Positions 14,772 through 23,422 of a DNA stretch of 37,784 nt are shown in pieces. Numbering within the stretch: position 1 is the first letter of the stretch; the number at the start of each line of letters is the position of its first letter. A program made the translations under genes and the position numbers. The notes under the pieces are model-generated. The model was not told the origin of the DNA. It made no database searches and was given only the letters and a program-made list of their open reading frames with translations. The stretch spans positions 1 through 37,784 of IMG/VR virus record IMGVR_UViG_3300042923_000881. One strand, given 5' to 3'. This stretch comes from a virus.

Positions 14772-14965
14772 TGACGGCCGAGAAGCCGGCCAAGAAGCCG
14801 GCCAAGCAGCCCGACCGCAGCGTGCCGCACTACCTCGACAAGTTCGGCCACCGCCACGAGCTCACCGAGGCAGACGCGGCCGCGCTCGCCAAGCCCAAGG
14901 CGACGCTGCCGGCACTGCCGCCCGACGCGAAGCAGCAGCAACAGAGCGCGACGCCGAGCGAGTAG
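14771..14965 (+). CDS. Small Lys/Ala/Pro-rich protein
   Basis: A 64-residue protein whose ATG at 14771 shares a base with the stop of the major tail gene (TGATGA). It has a repetitive K-P-A-K-K-P-A-K start, a core H-Y-L-D-K-F-G-H-R-H-E-L-T-E-A-D, then a Q-rich end. Short proteins of this kind directly after the tail-tube gene are frequent in actinophages. Function unknown, perhaps tail-associated. Confidence 0.65.
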   Translation: MTAEKPAKKPAKQPDRSVPHYLDKFGHRHELTEADAAALAKPKATLPALPPDAKQQQQSATPSE

Positions 14966-14975
14966 GCCCCAGACC

Positions 14976-15010
14976 GGTGGGCGGAGTCACCTCCGACGGC
15001 TCCGCCCACC
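14976..15010 (+). terminator. Strong hairpin after the major tail operon
   Basis: GGTGGGCGGAG (14976-14986) pairs with CTCCGCCCACC (15000-15010), an 11-bp perfect stem with a 13-base loop, 11 bases after a stop codon. It probably attenuates transcription so that tail-tube protein exceeds the downstream chaperones and tape measure. Confidence 0.7.
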
Positions 15011-15053
15011 TCACACCCAACCACCAGTCGGAGATCAGTCGGAGGAGAAGACC

Positions 15054-15425
15054 ATGGCCAACGTGCCAGCGGGCGCGAAGACGCCCGAAGACCACAAGCC
15101 CAAGACCGCTAAGACAGAGAAGGTGACCGTCACCCTCGGCGAGGGCGACGAGGCGCGTGAGGCGCCCGCCCTGCGCGTCACCGTACGCGGCATCGAGGTG
15201 ACGGTGCTCGAGGAGGCGCTGAACGACTTTGAGGTCCTCGACGACATCCGTGCCGCCCAGGACCAGCGGGATGCGTCCCGCGCCCCGTCGCTGCTACGCC
15301 GTATCACCGGCGACCAGTACGCCACGATCCTCGACGGCCTCCGCGGCCCCAACGGGCGCGTCACCGTTCAGGACGGCACCGAGTTCGTCTTCGAGCTGTT
15401 CCGGGCGCTCAACCCAAACTCGTGA
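15054..15425 (+). CDS. Tail assembly chaperone, upstream frame
   Basis: A 123-residue protein (gpG equivalent) from ATG 15054 after GGAGGAG. A charged linker is followed by a compact domain with V-T-V-R-G-I-E-V-T-V-L-E-E-A-L-N-D-F-E-V-L-D-D-I, typical of actinophage chaperones that coat the tape measure during tail assembly. Six bases before its TGA lies the canonical slippery heptamer C-CCA-AAC (15413-15419), which would carry part of the ribosomes by -1 into the next frame. Confidence 0.88.
   Translation: MANVPAGAKTPEDHKPKTAKTEKVTVTLGEGDEAREAPALRVTVRGIEVTVLEEALNDFEVLDDIRAAQDQRDASRAPSLLRRITGDQYATILDGLRGPNGRVTVQDGTEFVFELFRALNPNS
15413..15419 (+). promoter_or_regulatory. Programmed -1 frameshift site CCCAAAC
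   Basis: In the zero frame the codons read aaC-CCA-AAC-TCG-TGA, a perfect X-XXY-YYZ heptamer just before the stop. A -1 slip gives ...N-P-N-L-V-T-L-A-G-A and enters the frame of 15422-15826, producing a fused protein of about 257 residues. This is the conserved G/G-T strategy of siphovirus tail chaperones. Confidence 0.85.
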
Positions 15426-15826
15426 CGCTCGCGGGCGCCCTCGGAGAGCACGAGGGCGCCCTGCGGGCATCACTCCAAGCCGAGTACGGCATCCGTCTCC
15501 TGGACGGCGGCCGCACCGAACCGTGGCGCACCGTCACCGAGCTCGGGGACCTGGTCGAGCACCTGCCGCCCGGATGCGCCCTCTGGCGCGTGACCGGGGG
15601 CGCGATCGCTCTGACGACAGAGGCACACCTGCTGCGCGAGGCGATCTACCGGCTTGAGGTCATCGACTGGCACGCGCACACGCCGAAGAGCGCCGCACCG
15701 AAGCGCATCGACCTTCCCCGCCCCGCGCACGAGGTGCGCGCGGAGGAAGCCAAGCAGACCGCGAAGGCGAAGGCCTGGGCTGACCGTCAGGCACGCCGGC
15801 GAAGCCGAGAGGTAGACGCCGGGTAG
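15422..15826 (+). CDS. Tail assembly chaperone, downstream frame (frameshift product)
   Basis: 134 codons counted from the GTG at 15422, which overlaps the stop of the upstream chaperone. The likely product is not free but the C-terminal half of the -1 frameshift fusion (gpG-T equivalent). It carries W-R-T-V-T-E-L-G-D-L-V-E-H-L-P-P-G-C-A-L-W-R near residue 35 and a basic helical end (K-A-K-A-W-A-D-R-Q-A-R-R-R-S-R) that would contact the tape measure. Independent initiation at GTG cannot be excluded. Confidence 0.85.
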   Translation: MTLAGALGEHEGALRASLQAEYGIRLLDGGRTEPWRTVTELGDLVEHLPPGCALWRVTGGAIALTTEAHLLREAIYRLEVIDWHAHTPKSAAPKRIDLPRPAHEVRAEEAKQTAKAKAWADRQARRRSREVDAG

Positions 15827-15838
15827 AGGGAGGCCAGC

Positions 15839-18775
15839 ATGGCGAACGCCGTCGAGATCGCGAACGCCTATGTCGCGCTGTCGGTCAAGATGCCCGGCGT
15901 CAAGCAGGACATCAAGAGCGAGCTCGGCAGGGTCGACACCCGTAGCATCGGCGACGACCTCGGTCGCAGCACCGGCAAGGGCTTCTCCCTCGGCTTCGCA
16001 GCCGTCGCGGGCGCGGTCGGCGGCATCGTCTCACAGATCGCCGGCCGCGCCATGGACGCCATCGGCGGTCTCGTCGGCGAGGCCGCGGCCGCCTCCGACG
16101 CGACGCAGAAGTTCGCGAAGACGCTCGGATTCGCCGGCCTCGACACATCGACGATCGAGAAGGTCACCCAGCAGACCCGCGCCTACGCCGACGCCACGGT
16201 GTACGGGCTCGGCGACATCCAGAACACCACGGCGCAGCTGGCCGCCAACGGCATCAAGGACTACGTCGAGCTCACCGAAGCGGCCGGCAACCTGAACGCC
16301 GTCGCCGGCGGGAACGCGGACACGTTTAAGTCCGTCGGCATGGTGCTCACCCAGACGGCAGGCCAGGGCAAGCTCACCACCGAGAACTGGAACCAGCTCG
16401 CCGACGCCATCCCCGGCGCATCCGGCAAGCTGCAGGAGGCGCTCGCCAACGCCGGCGCCTACACGGGCAACTTCCGCGACGCGATGTCGCAGGGCCAGAT
16501 CACGGCCGAGGAGTTCAACGCCGCGCTGCTCGAGGTCGGCACCGACCCGATCGCGGTCGAGGCCGCAAAGTCGACCGAGACGCTCGAGGGCGCGCTCGGC
16601 AACCTGCAGGCGACCATCGTCGGCGGCCTCTCCGACGTCTTCACGACGCTGAAGCCGCAGCTCACCGACGCGATCACCGGGCTCTCGAACGTGCTCGGCG
16701 GCTTCTTCGACTGGTTCGGCGGCGCCTTCAAGGGCGTCGTCGATCTCATCGCCAACGGGGACTTCACGGGGGCGTTCGCCGACGCGTTCAACGTGGCCGA
16801 GGACTCGCCCATCGTGGACGTCATCCTCACCATCCGTGAGGGCATCGTCGGCGTGTTCGACGCGCTCAAGGCCGGCGGCGACATGTCGGCGCTCGCCGAC
16901 GTGCTGCCGTTCCTCACACCGTTCGGGCTGATCTTCCAGATCCTGCAGCCCATCCTGCCGATCGTCGTCGGCGCATTCCAGCAGCTCGCCGGTGTGCTCT
17001 CCGGTGTGCTCGTCGCCGTGCTCCCGGTGATCGGCTCGACGCTGTCGAGCGTGGCGACCGTCTTCTCGCAGGTGCTCGCTCAGGTGCTGCCGCTCATCAT
17101 TCCGCTGATCGTCCAGTTCGCGTCGATCTTCCGAGGGCTGGCCACCGCGGTGCTCCCGCAGCTGCTGCCGATGGTGACGACGCTGGCGACGTTCCTCGGC
17201 GACGTGCTCATGGCGGTGGCGCCGCTGGTCGCGCAGCTCGTGCAGGCATTCCTGCCCGTGCTCGTGTCGCTGATCCCGCTGTTCTCGACGCTCCTGGGCG
17301 CGATCCTCCCGATCATCACGGTCATCCTGCAGGCACTCGTGCCGGTGATCCAGTTCCTCGCGGGCGTGCTCGTCGCGGTGCTGACGCCCATCCTGCAGGC
17401 CGTCGCCGGCGCGATCCAGTGGGTCGCGCGTGACGTGCTGCCCGTTCTCGGCGCGGCGTTCGAGTGGCTCTACGAGAACGTCATCGTGCCCGTGTGGAAC
17501 GGCATCTCCGACGTCATCATGGGCGCCTGGAACTGGCTGGATCAGTACGTCTTCAACCCGTTCAAGGTCGGGATCTCGCTCCTCGGCACCGCCTTCGAGA
17601 ACACCGCGCAGGCGATCGCCACCGCATGGGACGGGATCAAGGCCGCGGCCGCCGCGCCGATCAACTTCGTGCTCGACACCATCTGGAACAACGGTCTCCG
17701 CTCGTTCTGGAACGACCTGGTCGCCAGCCTCGGGCTCGAGGATATGAAGCTCCCTAAGGCGGAGCTGGTGAAGTTCGCCAGCGGTGGCGTCCTCCCCGGT
17801 TGGACGCCCGGGCGTGACGTGCACCAGTTCTACTCACCGACCGCCGGATTCCTCGCCCTATCCGGAGGCGAGGCGATCATGCGGCCCGAGTTCACGCGAG
17901 CCGTGGGTGGCGCCGCCGGCGTCGAGGCGCTCAACGCGGCCGCACGCCGCGGCGAGATCGGCGACGGCTTCGGCGACTTCGTCGGCGACGTCTGGGAGAA
18001 CGTGCAGAAGGCCGCCTCGGTCGCGTGGGAGTTTCTCTCCAACCCGGCCGCGGCGATCGAGAAGCACGTCATCGACGGGATCATCCGCCCGCTGATGGGC
18101 GACCAGAACGTCTTCGGGCAGGCCGTCGGAGGGCTTGCGGCGAACACGGTGAAGGGCATGGCTGACCTGTTCAAGGCGGCCGCACCGTCCTCTCCCGGCG
18201 GCAAGGGCATGGGCTGGGAGTCGATGTGGAACATCGTTCGCAGCCGGTTCCCCGACGCGACGCTCAACTCGGCGCTCCGCCCGGGCGCGATGACCGTCAA
18301 CGGTGGCCAGTCGTACCACGCCCTCGGGCGCGCGATCGACCTGCCGCCGCGGATGGACATCTTCAACTGGCTGAAGGCGGCGTTCCCGAACAGCAGCGAG
18401 CTGATCTACTCGCCTGCAGGTGCGCGGCAGCTGCTCAACGGGCAGGAGCACTTCTGGGAGGGCGCCGTCCGCGCGCAGCACTACAACCACGTGCACTGGG
18501 CGATGGCCAACGGCGGTGTCATGCCGAAGCTGTACGACCAGGGCGGGTGGCTGCCGCACGGCGGCATGGCGCTCAACCTCTCCGGTCGGCCGGAAGCCGT
18601 GCTCACGCCCGAGGAGTCCCGCGCGCTGAAGAACGGCGGGATGCCGCGCGAGCTCATCCTCCGCGACATCGATGGCGCGCTCATCGGGCGGATGCGGGTT
18701 GAGGCCGACTCTGCCGCGGAGTCGCGCCAGCGTCGCGCGTTCGGTGACATGGGCATGGAGGTGGCCGAGTGGTGA
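15839..18775 (+). CDS. Tape measure protein with LAS/M15-like peptidase domain
   Basis: A 978-residue protein from ATG 15839 after GAGGGAGG. It sets tail length and helps DNA entry. The N-terminus is helical and glycine/alanine-rich; a long hydrophobic region of repeated V-L-P-I/L-L-P-L segments (~residues 340-560) suits membrane insertion. Near the C-terminus, S-Y-H827-A-L-G-R-A-I-D834 and H884-V-H886 give the H-x6-D ... H-x-H zinc site of LAS (M15/VanY-type) peptidases, so this tip could cut peptidoglycan during infection. About 90 residues follow the peptidase. It ends in an overlap with the distal tail gene. Confidence 0.93.
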   Translation: MANAVEIANAYVALSVKMPGVKQDIKSELGRVDTRSIGDDLGRSTGKGFSLGFAAVAGAVGGIVSQIAGRAMDAIGGLVGEAAAASDATQKFAKTLGFAGLDTSTIEKVTQQTRAYADATVYGLGDIQNTTAQLAANGIKDYVELTEAAGNLNAVAGGNADTFKSVGMVLTQTAGQGKLTTENWNQLADAIPGASGKLQEALANAGAYTGNFRDAMSQGQITAEEFNAALLEVGTDPIAVEAAKSTETLEGALGNLQATIVGGLSDVFTTLKPQLTDAITGLSNVLGGFFDWFGGAFKGVVDLIANGDFTGAFADAFNVAEDSPIVDVILTIREGIVGVFDALKAGGDMSALADVLPFLTPFGLIFQILQPILPIVVGAFQQLAGVLSGVLVAVLPVIGSTLSSVATVFSQVLAQVLPLIIPLIVQFASIFRGLATAVLPQLLPMVTTLATFLGDVLMAVAPLVAQLVQAFLPVLVSLIPLFSTLLGAILPIITVILQALVPVIQFLAGVLVAVLTPILQAVAGAIQWVARDVLPVLGAAFEWLYENVIVPVWNGISDVIMGAWNWLDQYVFNPFKVGISLLGTAFENTAQAIATAWDGIKAAAAAPINFVLDTIWNNGLRSFWNDLVASLGLEDMKLPKAELVKFASGGVLPGWTPGRDVHQFYSPTAGFLALSGGEAIMRPEFTRAVGGAAGVEALNAAARRGEIGDGFGDFVGDVWENVQKAASVAWEFLSNPAAAIEKHVIDGIIRPLMGDQNVFGQAVGGLAANTVKGMADLFKAAAPSSPGGKGMGWESMWNIVRSRFPDATLNSALRPGAMTVNGGQSYHALGRAIDLPPRMDIFNWLKAAFPNSSELIYSPAGARQLLNGQEHFWEGAVRAQHYNHVHWAMANGGVMPKLYDQGGWLPHGGMALNLSGRPEAVLTPEESRALKNGGMPRELILRDIDGALIGRMRVEADSAAESRQRRAFGDMGMEVAEW

Positions 18776-19683
18776 TCATCCTCGCCCAGCCGGCTGCTCC
18801 CGCGCCCGAGGCGATCGCACAGTTCGACGGGATCAAGCACGAGTGGATCGGCTGGGACGGTTCCGTGTGGACCCTCTCGGACTGGCAGGTGGGGGTGTGC
18901 TTCACCGCGGGCGGCATCATCGGGATGCACAATCCGCGAGGCGTGAAGTACACCTCCCGCGCTCGCGGCGTCCCCGGACATCGTCTCCGCGGGTGGCAGG
19001 CTGACCCGCGGCGGGTGGGCTGGCAGGTGTTCGTCTGGCACGACGAGTCCTCCGACGAGTGGCTGGCGCTGAACGATGCGTTCTTCACCTCCATCCACCC
19101 GGAGCTCGAGGGGACGTGGCGGGTCACCGCCGGCGGCCGCAGTCGCGAGCTGCGCCTGACGGGCGCTTTCGACGACGACCACGGCTTCCCGGAGGACCCG
19201 GTATACGAGGGTTGGGCGACGTACGAGTTCAACCTCGACGCCGCGCAGCCGTTCTGGACGGGGGAGCCGATCACCCGCTCGTGGGCGGATGGCGCTGGCG
19301 TGCCGTTCATCCCGGCCGAGGGTGGGCCCTCGTTCTTCGTGTCGACGGGGCGGACGTTCGCGTCGGCGGCGATCGCAAACCCGGGCGACGTCGCCGCGTA
19401 TCCGGTGTGGACGATCCGCGGCCCGCTCACCGATGTCGCGATCGGGATCGACGGGGTGCTCATTGAGCTCGGCGCCGCTCTCATCGAGGGCGACGTGCTC
19501 GTTATCGACACCGACCCGCGGAACCTGACGGCGACGCTCAACGGCGTCGACTACGCGCAGGATCTCGGATTCCAGCGGTACGCGCCGGTCCCGGCCAAGG
19601 GGCAGACCTCGCTGGATGTCGCCGCGACCGGTGCCGGATCGGTGGCGGTGTCGCTGACGCCGCTGTACTTCCGCGCGTTCTGA
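18769..19683 (+). CDS. Distal tail protein (Dit-like minor tail protein)
   Basis: A 304-residue protein. Two adjacent GTG codons (18769, 18772) can start it, with GGAGGTGG upstream; the second makes a GTGA overlap with the tape measure. The pattern G-R-S-R-E-L-R-L-T-G-A-F and A-T-Y-E-F-N-L-D-A-A-Q-P-F-W near the middle, with a beta-rich C-terminal half (Y-P-V-W-T-I-R-G-P), is usual for Dit-like proteins that form the hub ring after the tape measure. Position supports it. Confidence 0.85.
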   Translation: MVIILAQPAAPAPEAIAQFDGIKHEWIGWDGSVWTLSDWQVGVCFTAGGIIGMHNPRGVKYTSRARGVPGHRLRGWQADPRRVGWQVFVWHDESSDEWLALNDAFFTSIHPELEGTWRVTAGGRSRELRLTGAFDDDHGFPEDPVYEGWATYEFNLDAAQPFWTGEPITRSWADGAGVPFIPAEGGPSFFVSTGRTFASAAIANPGDVAAYPVWTIRGPLTDVAIGIDGVLIELGAALIEGDVLVIDTDPRNLTATLNGVDYAQDLGFQRYAPVPAKGQTSLDVAATGAGSVAVSLTPLYFRAF

Positions 19684-19692
19684 GGGGGCCTC

Positions 19693-20763
19693 GTGCTGCA
19701 GGAGTTCGAGGTCACCTCGGGAAGCTCGTTCATCGCGCAGCCGTACCCGCTGCAGGTGCGCACCGAGCTTGCCTGGAACGGGCTGTCGAAGACCATCATG
19801 ACGTTCGACGACGACGACAAGTGGCTCCGCAAGATCGAGGACCACGACGACGCGCGGGTGCGCGTGCGCCGCGACGACGAGATCCTCATGACCGGGTGGT
19901 TCGCCAAGCGCGGCGGCACCGGCCCCCAAGGCACGACAACCGTCGAGTTCTGGGACGACTTCGCCGACGTCGCCGGCCTCGGCTGGCCGAACCCGGCCGC
20001 GGCGATCAGTGCGCAGACCGACGAGTATGCCAGGTACACCGGCCCGACAGAGACGGTCGTAAAGGCCGCCTGCGCGGCGCTGTCCGCGCGGCTCGGCCAC
20101 GGGTGGACCATCCCCGCCACGACCGGCCTCGGCTCTCCTCAGCGCGTGGAGCTCCGCTTCCACCCGCTGCTGGACAAGCTCGTCCCGCTCGTCGTCGCAG
20201 ACCGGCTCATGTGGACCGTGAAGGACGGTGTCGTCGACGTCGTCGAGGGCGCGCTGTTCGATCGCACACTGACCGCCGAGTCGGGGCTGATCGAACACTA
20301 CGAGTGGGAGTACAACGCACCGACCGCCACGCGGGCAGTCGTCGGGGGGTCCGGCGAGGGCGTCGCCCGAGCGTTCGAGGAGTACGTCGACGCGACCCTC
20401 GAGACGCAGTGGGGCCGTCCCGTCGAGGTGTTCAAGGACTCCCGCATGGCCGACGGGGAACCGCTCGAGCCGGATGCCGTCGAGACGCTCGCCGCCAACG
20501 CGCCGCGCGCGTCGGTTTCGATCGACCTGCAAGAGGGCAGGTGGTTCAAGTACGGCGCCTACCGCCTCGGTGATCGCATCCCGATCAAGATCGGGGCGCT
20601 CGAGACCACCGACGTCGTTTCTCGGATCGTTTTCGAGGAGACGGCCGAGGGTGGCGAGCTCATCACGCCGCACATCGGCACGTTGGAGACAAGCACGGAC
20701 GCCCGCATGCGCTCCGCCATCGGGCGGATCTCGCGCGGCCTTCGAGATCAGGGGAGACGATGA
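19693..20763 (+). CDS. Minor tail protein (Gp37-like/tail hub)
   Basis: A 356-residue protein from GTG 19693, after GGGGGCC. It has R-T-E-L-A-W-N-G-L-S-K-T-I-M-T-F-D-D near the start, W-F-A-K-R-G-G, and a C-terminal part with F-K-Y-G-A-Y-R-L-G-D-R-I-P-I-K-I. This is the architecture of the siphovirus Gp37-like proteins that follow Dit and act as baseplate hub or tail-associated protein. No lytic motif is visible. Ends in an ATGA overlap. Confidence 0.82.
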   Translation: MLQEFEVTSGSSFIAQPYPLQVRTELAWNGLSKTIMTFDDDDKWLRKIEDHDDARVRVRRDDEILMTGWFAKRGGTGPQGTTTVEFWDDFADVAGLGWPNPAAAISAQTDEYARYTGPTETVVKAACAALSARLGHGWTIPATTGLGSPQRVELRFHPLLDKLVPLVVADRLMWTVKDGVVDVVEGALFDRTLTAESGLIEHYEWEYNAPTATRAVVGGSGEGVARAFEEYVDATLETQWGRPVEVFKDSRMADGEPLEPDAVETLAANAPRASVSIDLQEGRWFKYGAYRLGDRIPIKIGALETTDVVSRIVFEETAEGGELITPHIGTLETSTDARMRSAIGRISRGLRDQGRR

Positions 20764-21671
20764 CGATCACCACGTACGGGTACGCCGGCGAGGTCGACGA
20801 GATCGCATACGCCGAGAGCAACATCTACGGCGGCGTCAGGTACGGCGTGGCCGGGTTCGCGGACTTCCGCCCTACCGCCGGCACCGGCGACCGGGGCGTG
20901 TCGATCGCCGCCGGGACCGCGATCGGCGGCGGCGTCCGCGCCGTCAACGACGCCCCCGTGAACCTCAACCTCGCCAGCGTCGGCTCCGGGTCCCGCTGGG
21001 ATCTGATCGTGCTGCGCCGCGACTGGGGCGCCGGCACCGCGACCCTCGTCGTCATCGAGGGGTCGTCGACGAAGGCGCTCCCCGCGCGGAACGCGGACGT
21101 AGGCGACGTCGACGACCAGCCGATCGCGCTCTGTCGTGTGGCCGCCGGGTCGTCTGCGGTCGCCGAGATCGTCGACCTGCGCGTGTTCCCCGGCGACGGC
21201 GGCGCGCACGCCCGCGACATCCTCGTGCTGTCGTTCATGGACCGCCTCGGCACCATGCTTCGCATCGGCTCCAGCCTGTGGTCGCGCGAGCTCGACGCCG
21301 CGGGCGCCGAGGCGTGGGTCGACCTGTTCGCCGCCAGCGGCTACACCCCGATCACGCACCTCGCGACGGCTGAGAACGGCGGCGGCGTCTACCTCTTTGG
21401 GTACCTGGCGCAGCGTGGCGGCGTCGTTCTTCGGGGCGTCGTGCAGAAGAAGACCGGCGCGTGGTCCGGCGGCACACAGATCGCCGCGCTCCCCGCGGCC
21501 GCCCGCCCGGGGCAGACGGTGCGGGTCCTCGCACCGACGTCGGTCGCCGGGCAGGCAGCGAAGGTGCGCATCACCCCGGCCGGGGCGGTGTTCTTCGACG
21601 AGACCATCGACGACGGCACCAGCGCCGGGCCGGTGTGGATCCAGTTCGACGGCGTCTTCATCCCCCGATAG
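20760..21671 (+). CDS. Minor tail protein
   Basis: A 303-residue protein from ATG 20760. The N-terminal ~150 residues (E-I-A-Y-A-E ... V-S-I-A-A-G-T-A-I-G-G-G-V ... W-D-L-I-V-L-R-R-D-W) look like the baseplate-attachment domain common in actinophage tail-tip proteins. The C-terminal ~150 residues (L-A-T-A-E-N-G-G-G-V-Y-L-F-G-Y-L-A-Q-R-G-G) are a beta-sandwich-like variable part that may touch the host surface. No enzymatic motif was found. Confidence 0.8.
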   Translation: MTITTYGYAGEVDEIAYAESNIYGGVRYGVAGFADFRPTAGTGDRGVSIAAGTAIGGGVRAVNDAPVNLNLASVGSGSRWDLIVLRRDWGAGTATLVVIEGSSTKALPARNADVGDVDDQPIALCRVAAGSSAVAEIVDLRVFPGDGGAHARDILVLSFMDRLGTMLRIGSSLWSRELDAAGAEAWVDLFAASGYTPITHLATAENGGGVYLFGYLAQRGGVVLRGVVQKKTGAWSGGTQIAALPAAARPGQTVRVLAPTSVAGQAAKVRITPAGAVFFDETIDDGTSAGPVWIQFDGVFIPR

Positions 21672-21680
21672 GAGCACCTG

Positions 21681-22436
21681 GTGATCGACTACTTCCCCGC
21701 GCACGTCGCGATCAACCCGCAGACCGGCGGGAACCTGCCCGACACCGAGGTGCAATTCTTCGACATCGCCGACACCGACTTCACGACCCCGGTGACGCTC
21801 ACCGACGTGCAGGACGTCCCGCTGGGCACGGCGCTGTCGTCGGGGCCGACGGGGGTGTTCCCGGCGTTCAAGGCGCCCGGGCACACGCAGCTGGTCCCGA
21901 AGTCGGGGGATGTCGTCACCCCGCCGATCTTCTCCATGTACGGGCTGCTGCTGTCGCTGCTCCCGGACCCGACCGATCAGCCGGGCGAGCTCGCCGTCAC
22001 CACGGACGGTCTCGACGGGTACACGCTCGTCCCGCTGCCCACCGGCGGCACCGGCGGCGGGAGCGGATGGTCCCGTGCGGAGGGGTCGATACTCACCGCC
22101 TCGCTCGCTGCTGCCGCGCAGGAGTCGGGCATCGTCGAGCTCGGCAAGGTCGCGCACGTGTTCGGGATCTCGGTGTCCTCGGCGGCGCGAGTGCGGCTGT
22201 ACGACACCGCTGCGCACCGCGACGGGGACGCCGCCCGCGCGTTCACGACACCGATCGACACCGCAACGAACCACGGCGTCTTCCTCGACGTGCAGCTGGA
22301 CCCCGGTGTGACGTACAACCTCGACATCAACGTTCACACCTGGGACAACACCGTCAACGTCCCCTTCCTCGTCACCAACATCGGCGGCGCGCCCGCTGAG
22401 ATCACGGTGACGCTGACGTACCTGCGGATGGAGTGA
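21681..22436 (+). CDS. Minor tail protein, possible fibre/receptor-binding
   Basis: A 251-residue protein from GTG 21681 with a TAGGAGCACC site. The N-terminal ~110 residues (I-N-P-Q-T-G-G-N-L-P-D-T-E-V-Q-F-F, G-P-T-G-V-F-P-A-F-K) form a recurrent actinophage tail-fibre head. A glycine hinge (G-G-T-G-G-G-S-G-W) separates it from a C-terminal beta-rich domain (A-R-V-R-L-Y-D-T-A-A-H-R, D-P-G-V-T-Y-N-L-D-I-N) that looks like a carbohydrate-binding jelly-roll. Receptor binding is inferred. Confidence 0.78.
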   Translation: MIDYFPAHVAINPQTGGNLPDTEVQFFDIADTDFTTPVTLTDVQDVPLGTALSSGPTGVFPAFKAPGHTQLVPKSGDVVTPPIFSMYGLLLSLLPDPTDQPGELAVTTDGLDGYTLVPLPTGGTGGGSGWSRAEGSILTASLAAAAQESGIVELGKVAHVFGISVSSAARVRLYDTAAHRDGDAARAFTTPIDTATNHGVFLDVQLDPGVTYNLDINVHTWDNTVNVPFLVTNIGGAPAEITVTLTYLRME

Positions 22437-22438
22437 CC

Positions 22439-22627
22439 ATGGCAATCTCACAGGGCTGGCCGCCGATCGCACAGGTGGCATCGACGGACGTCGACGCCGC
22501 AATCGCGGACGCGCTCGCGGCGTTCTCGCCCGACTGGAACCAGCAGGTCGCGATCACCCGGACGGCGTATGACGCGCTGGGCACCCCGGTCGCCTCGACG
22601 TTCTACGCGATCGACGAGGCGTCATGA
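22439..22627 (+). CDS. Small tail-region protein
   Basis: A 62-residue protein from ATG 22439, with GGATGGAG upstream; a GTG six bases earlier would make a GTGA overlap. The sequence W-P-P-I-A-Q-V-A-S-T-D-V-D-A-A-I-A-D-A-L-A-A-F and T-A-Y-D-A-L-G-T-P-V-A-S-T-F-Y-A-I matches short actinophage proteins between fibre genes, perhaps an attachment peptide. Ends in an ATGA overlap. Confidence 0.7.
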   Translation: MAISQGWPPIAQVASTDVDAAIADALAAFSPDWNQQVAITRTAYDALGTPVASTFYAIDEAS

Positions 22628-23322
22628 CGGTCGCCCCTGTCCGCGAGGTGGCGGCGTCGGGCGCGGGCCCGTCAGTCATCGCCACGTTCAGTGATGCGAC
22701 CCCGCTGGGGAGCACGCATCTCCTTGTCGCGGTGACCGCCTGCGCGGGCTCAGCGTCCAGCGTCGGCGGGTGGACAACGGTATGGACCGCCACCGCGAAC
22801 GGACTCAACCGGTCAATTGCTACCCGGCAGGCCGACGGGATCGTCAACAGTGTCGGGCTATCCGGCATGACCGGTCCCGGCGCCATTGTGCTGATGGCAT
22901 TCGACGGATTCACTTCAGCGACCCCTTCCGCGATCGGCGACGCGGCGACCGGCGCAACCGCGACGGCGGCGGCAGCCGATCCTCTGATCCTTCCCGCCGC
23001 CAAGGGAGTCGCTGTCGCGGCAGGCTCCGCCTACAACACCGGCCCCATCGCTCCCACGAACTGGACGTGGGGTGGAGGGTATACCAAGTCGGCGGTCGCG
23101 CCCCTTCAGTACGCTTCGGCGGGCTGGAAGAGCTACGACCCCGCCTCTGGCGTGTACGACGCTTCGGCGACGCTGAACGCCGTTTTCCGGTGGGCGATGC
23201 GGGTCGCGATCTTCGATCTCACTGGCCCGACTTCGCGGGCGAAGGAAGCGATCGGCGACACGCCTGTGACTCTGTCCCTCGGAGCGACGGACCTGACGGG
23301 AGCGGTCGGCGCGACCGGCTGA
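22624..23322 (+). CDS. Minor tail protein, predicted beta-sandwich
   Basis: A 232-residue protein from ATG 22624. The sequence is rich in alanine, threonine, serine and glycine, with alternating strands (H-L-L-V-A-V-T-A-C-A ... W-T-T-V-W-T-A-T ... A-I-V-L-M-A-F-D-G-F). It looks like a concanavalin or jelly-roll-type tail-tip protein; I recognise no defined family. Last gene of the tail operon; codon use is slightly less GC-extreme than its neighbours, as expected for a fast-changing host-range gene. Confidence 0.72.
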   Translation: MTVAPVREVAASGAGPSVIATFSDATPLGSTHLLVAVTACAGSASSVGGWTTVWTATANGLNRSIATRQADGIVNSVGLSGMTGPGAIVLMAFDGFTSATPSAIGDAATGATATAAAADPLILPAAKGVAVAAGSAYNTGPIAPTNWTWGGGYTKSAVAPLQYASAGWKSYDPASGVYDASATLNAVFRWAMRVAIFDLTGPTSRAKEAIGDTPVTLSLGATDLTGAVGATG

Positions 23323-23339
23323 GATTCGTCGGCGGATGT

Positions 23340-23347
23340 TGTATCAG
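23340..23347. promoter_or_regulatory. Candidate operator TGTATCAG
   Basis: TGTATCAG at 23340-23347, with a variant TGTATCTG at 23355-23362, lies 40 bases before the promoter at 23388. The reverse complement CTGATACA occurs twice in the repressor/Cro intergenic region (29949, 30009). It may be a repressor site outside the main switch. Confidence 0.35.
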
Positions 23348-23387
23348 AGGCTGGTGTATCTGCTCTGAGGGGACATGAGCGAACCTA

Positions 23388-23416
23388 TGGACAACCGTAC
23401 GGATGACCCGTACAGT
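23388..23416 (+). promoter_or_regulatory. Promoter TGGACA-17-TACAGT, leaderless gene
   Basis: The -35 TGGACA at 23388-23393 and -10 TACAGT at 23411-23416 have an ideal 17-base spacer. The ATG at 23423 follows after only 6 bases, so the transcript should begin at or next to the start codon. Confidence 0.65.
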
Positions 23417-23422
23417 TCACAC

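Noticed and set aside
16031-17824. 597-codon minus-strand frame inside the tape measure gene
   Set aside because: Antisense shadow; composed of repetitive H/R/E/D residues that mirror the GC-rich tape measure codons.
18481-20673. 730-codon minus-strand frame opposite tail genes
   Set aside because: Covers three tail genes with strong evidence on the other strand; no domain.
20748-22502. 584-codon minus-strand frame opposite minor tail genes
   Set aside because: Low-complexity R/G/D/V sequence typical of antisense frames at high GC.
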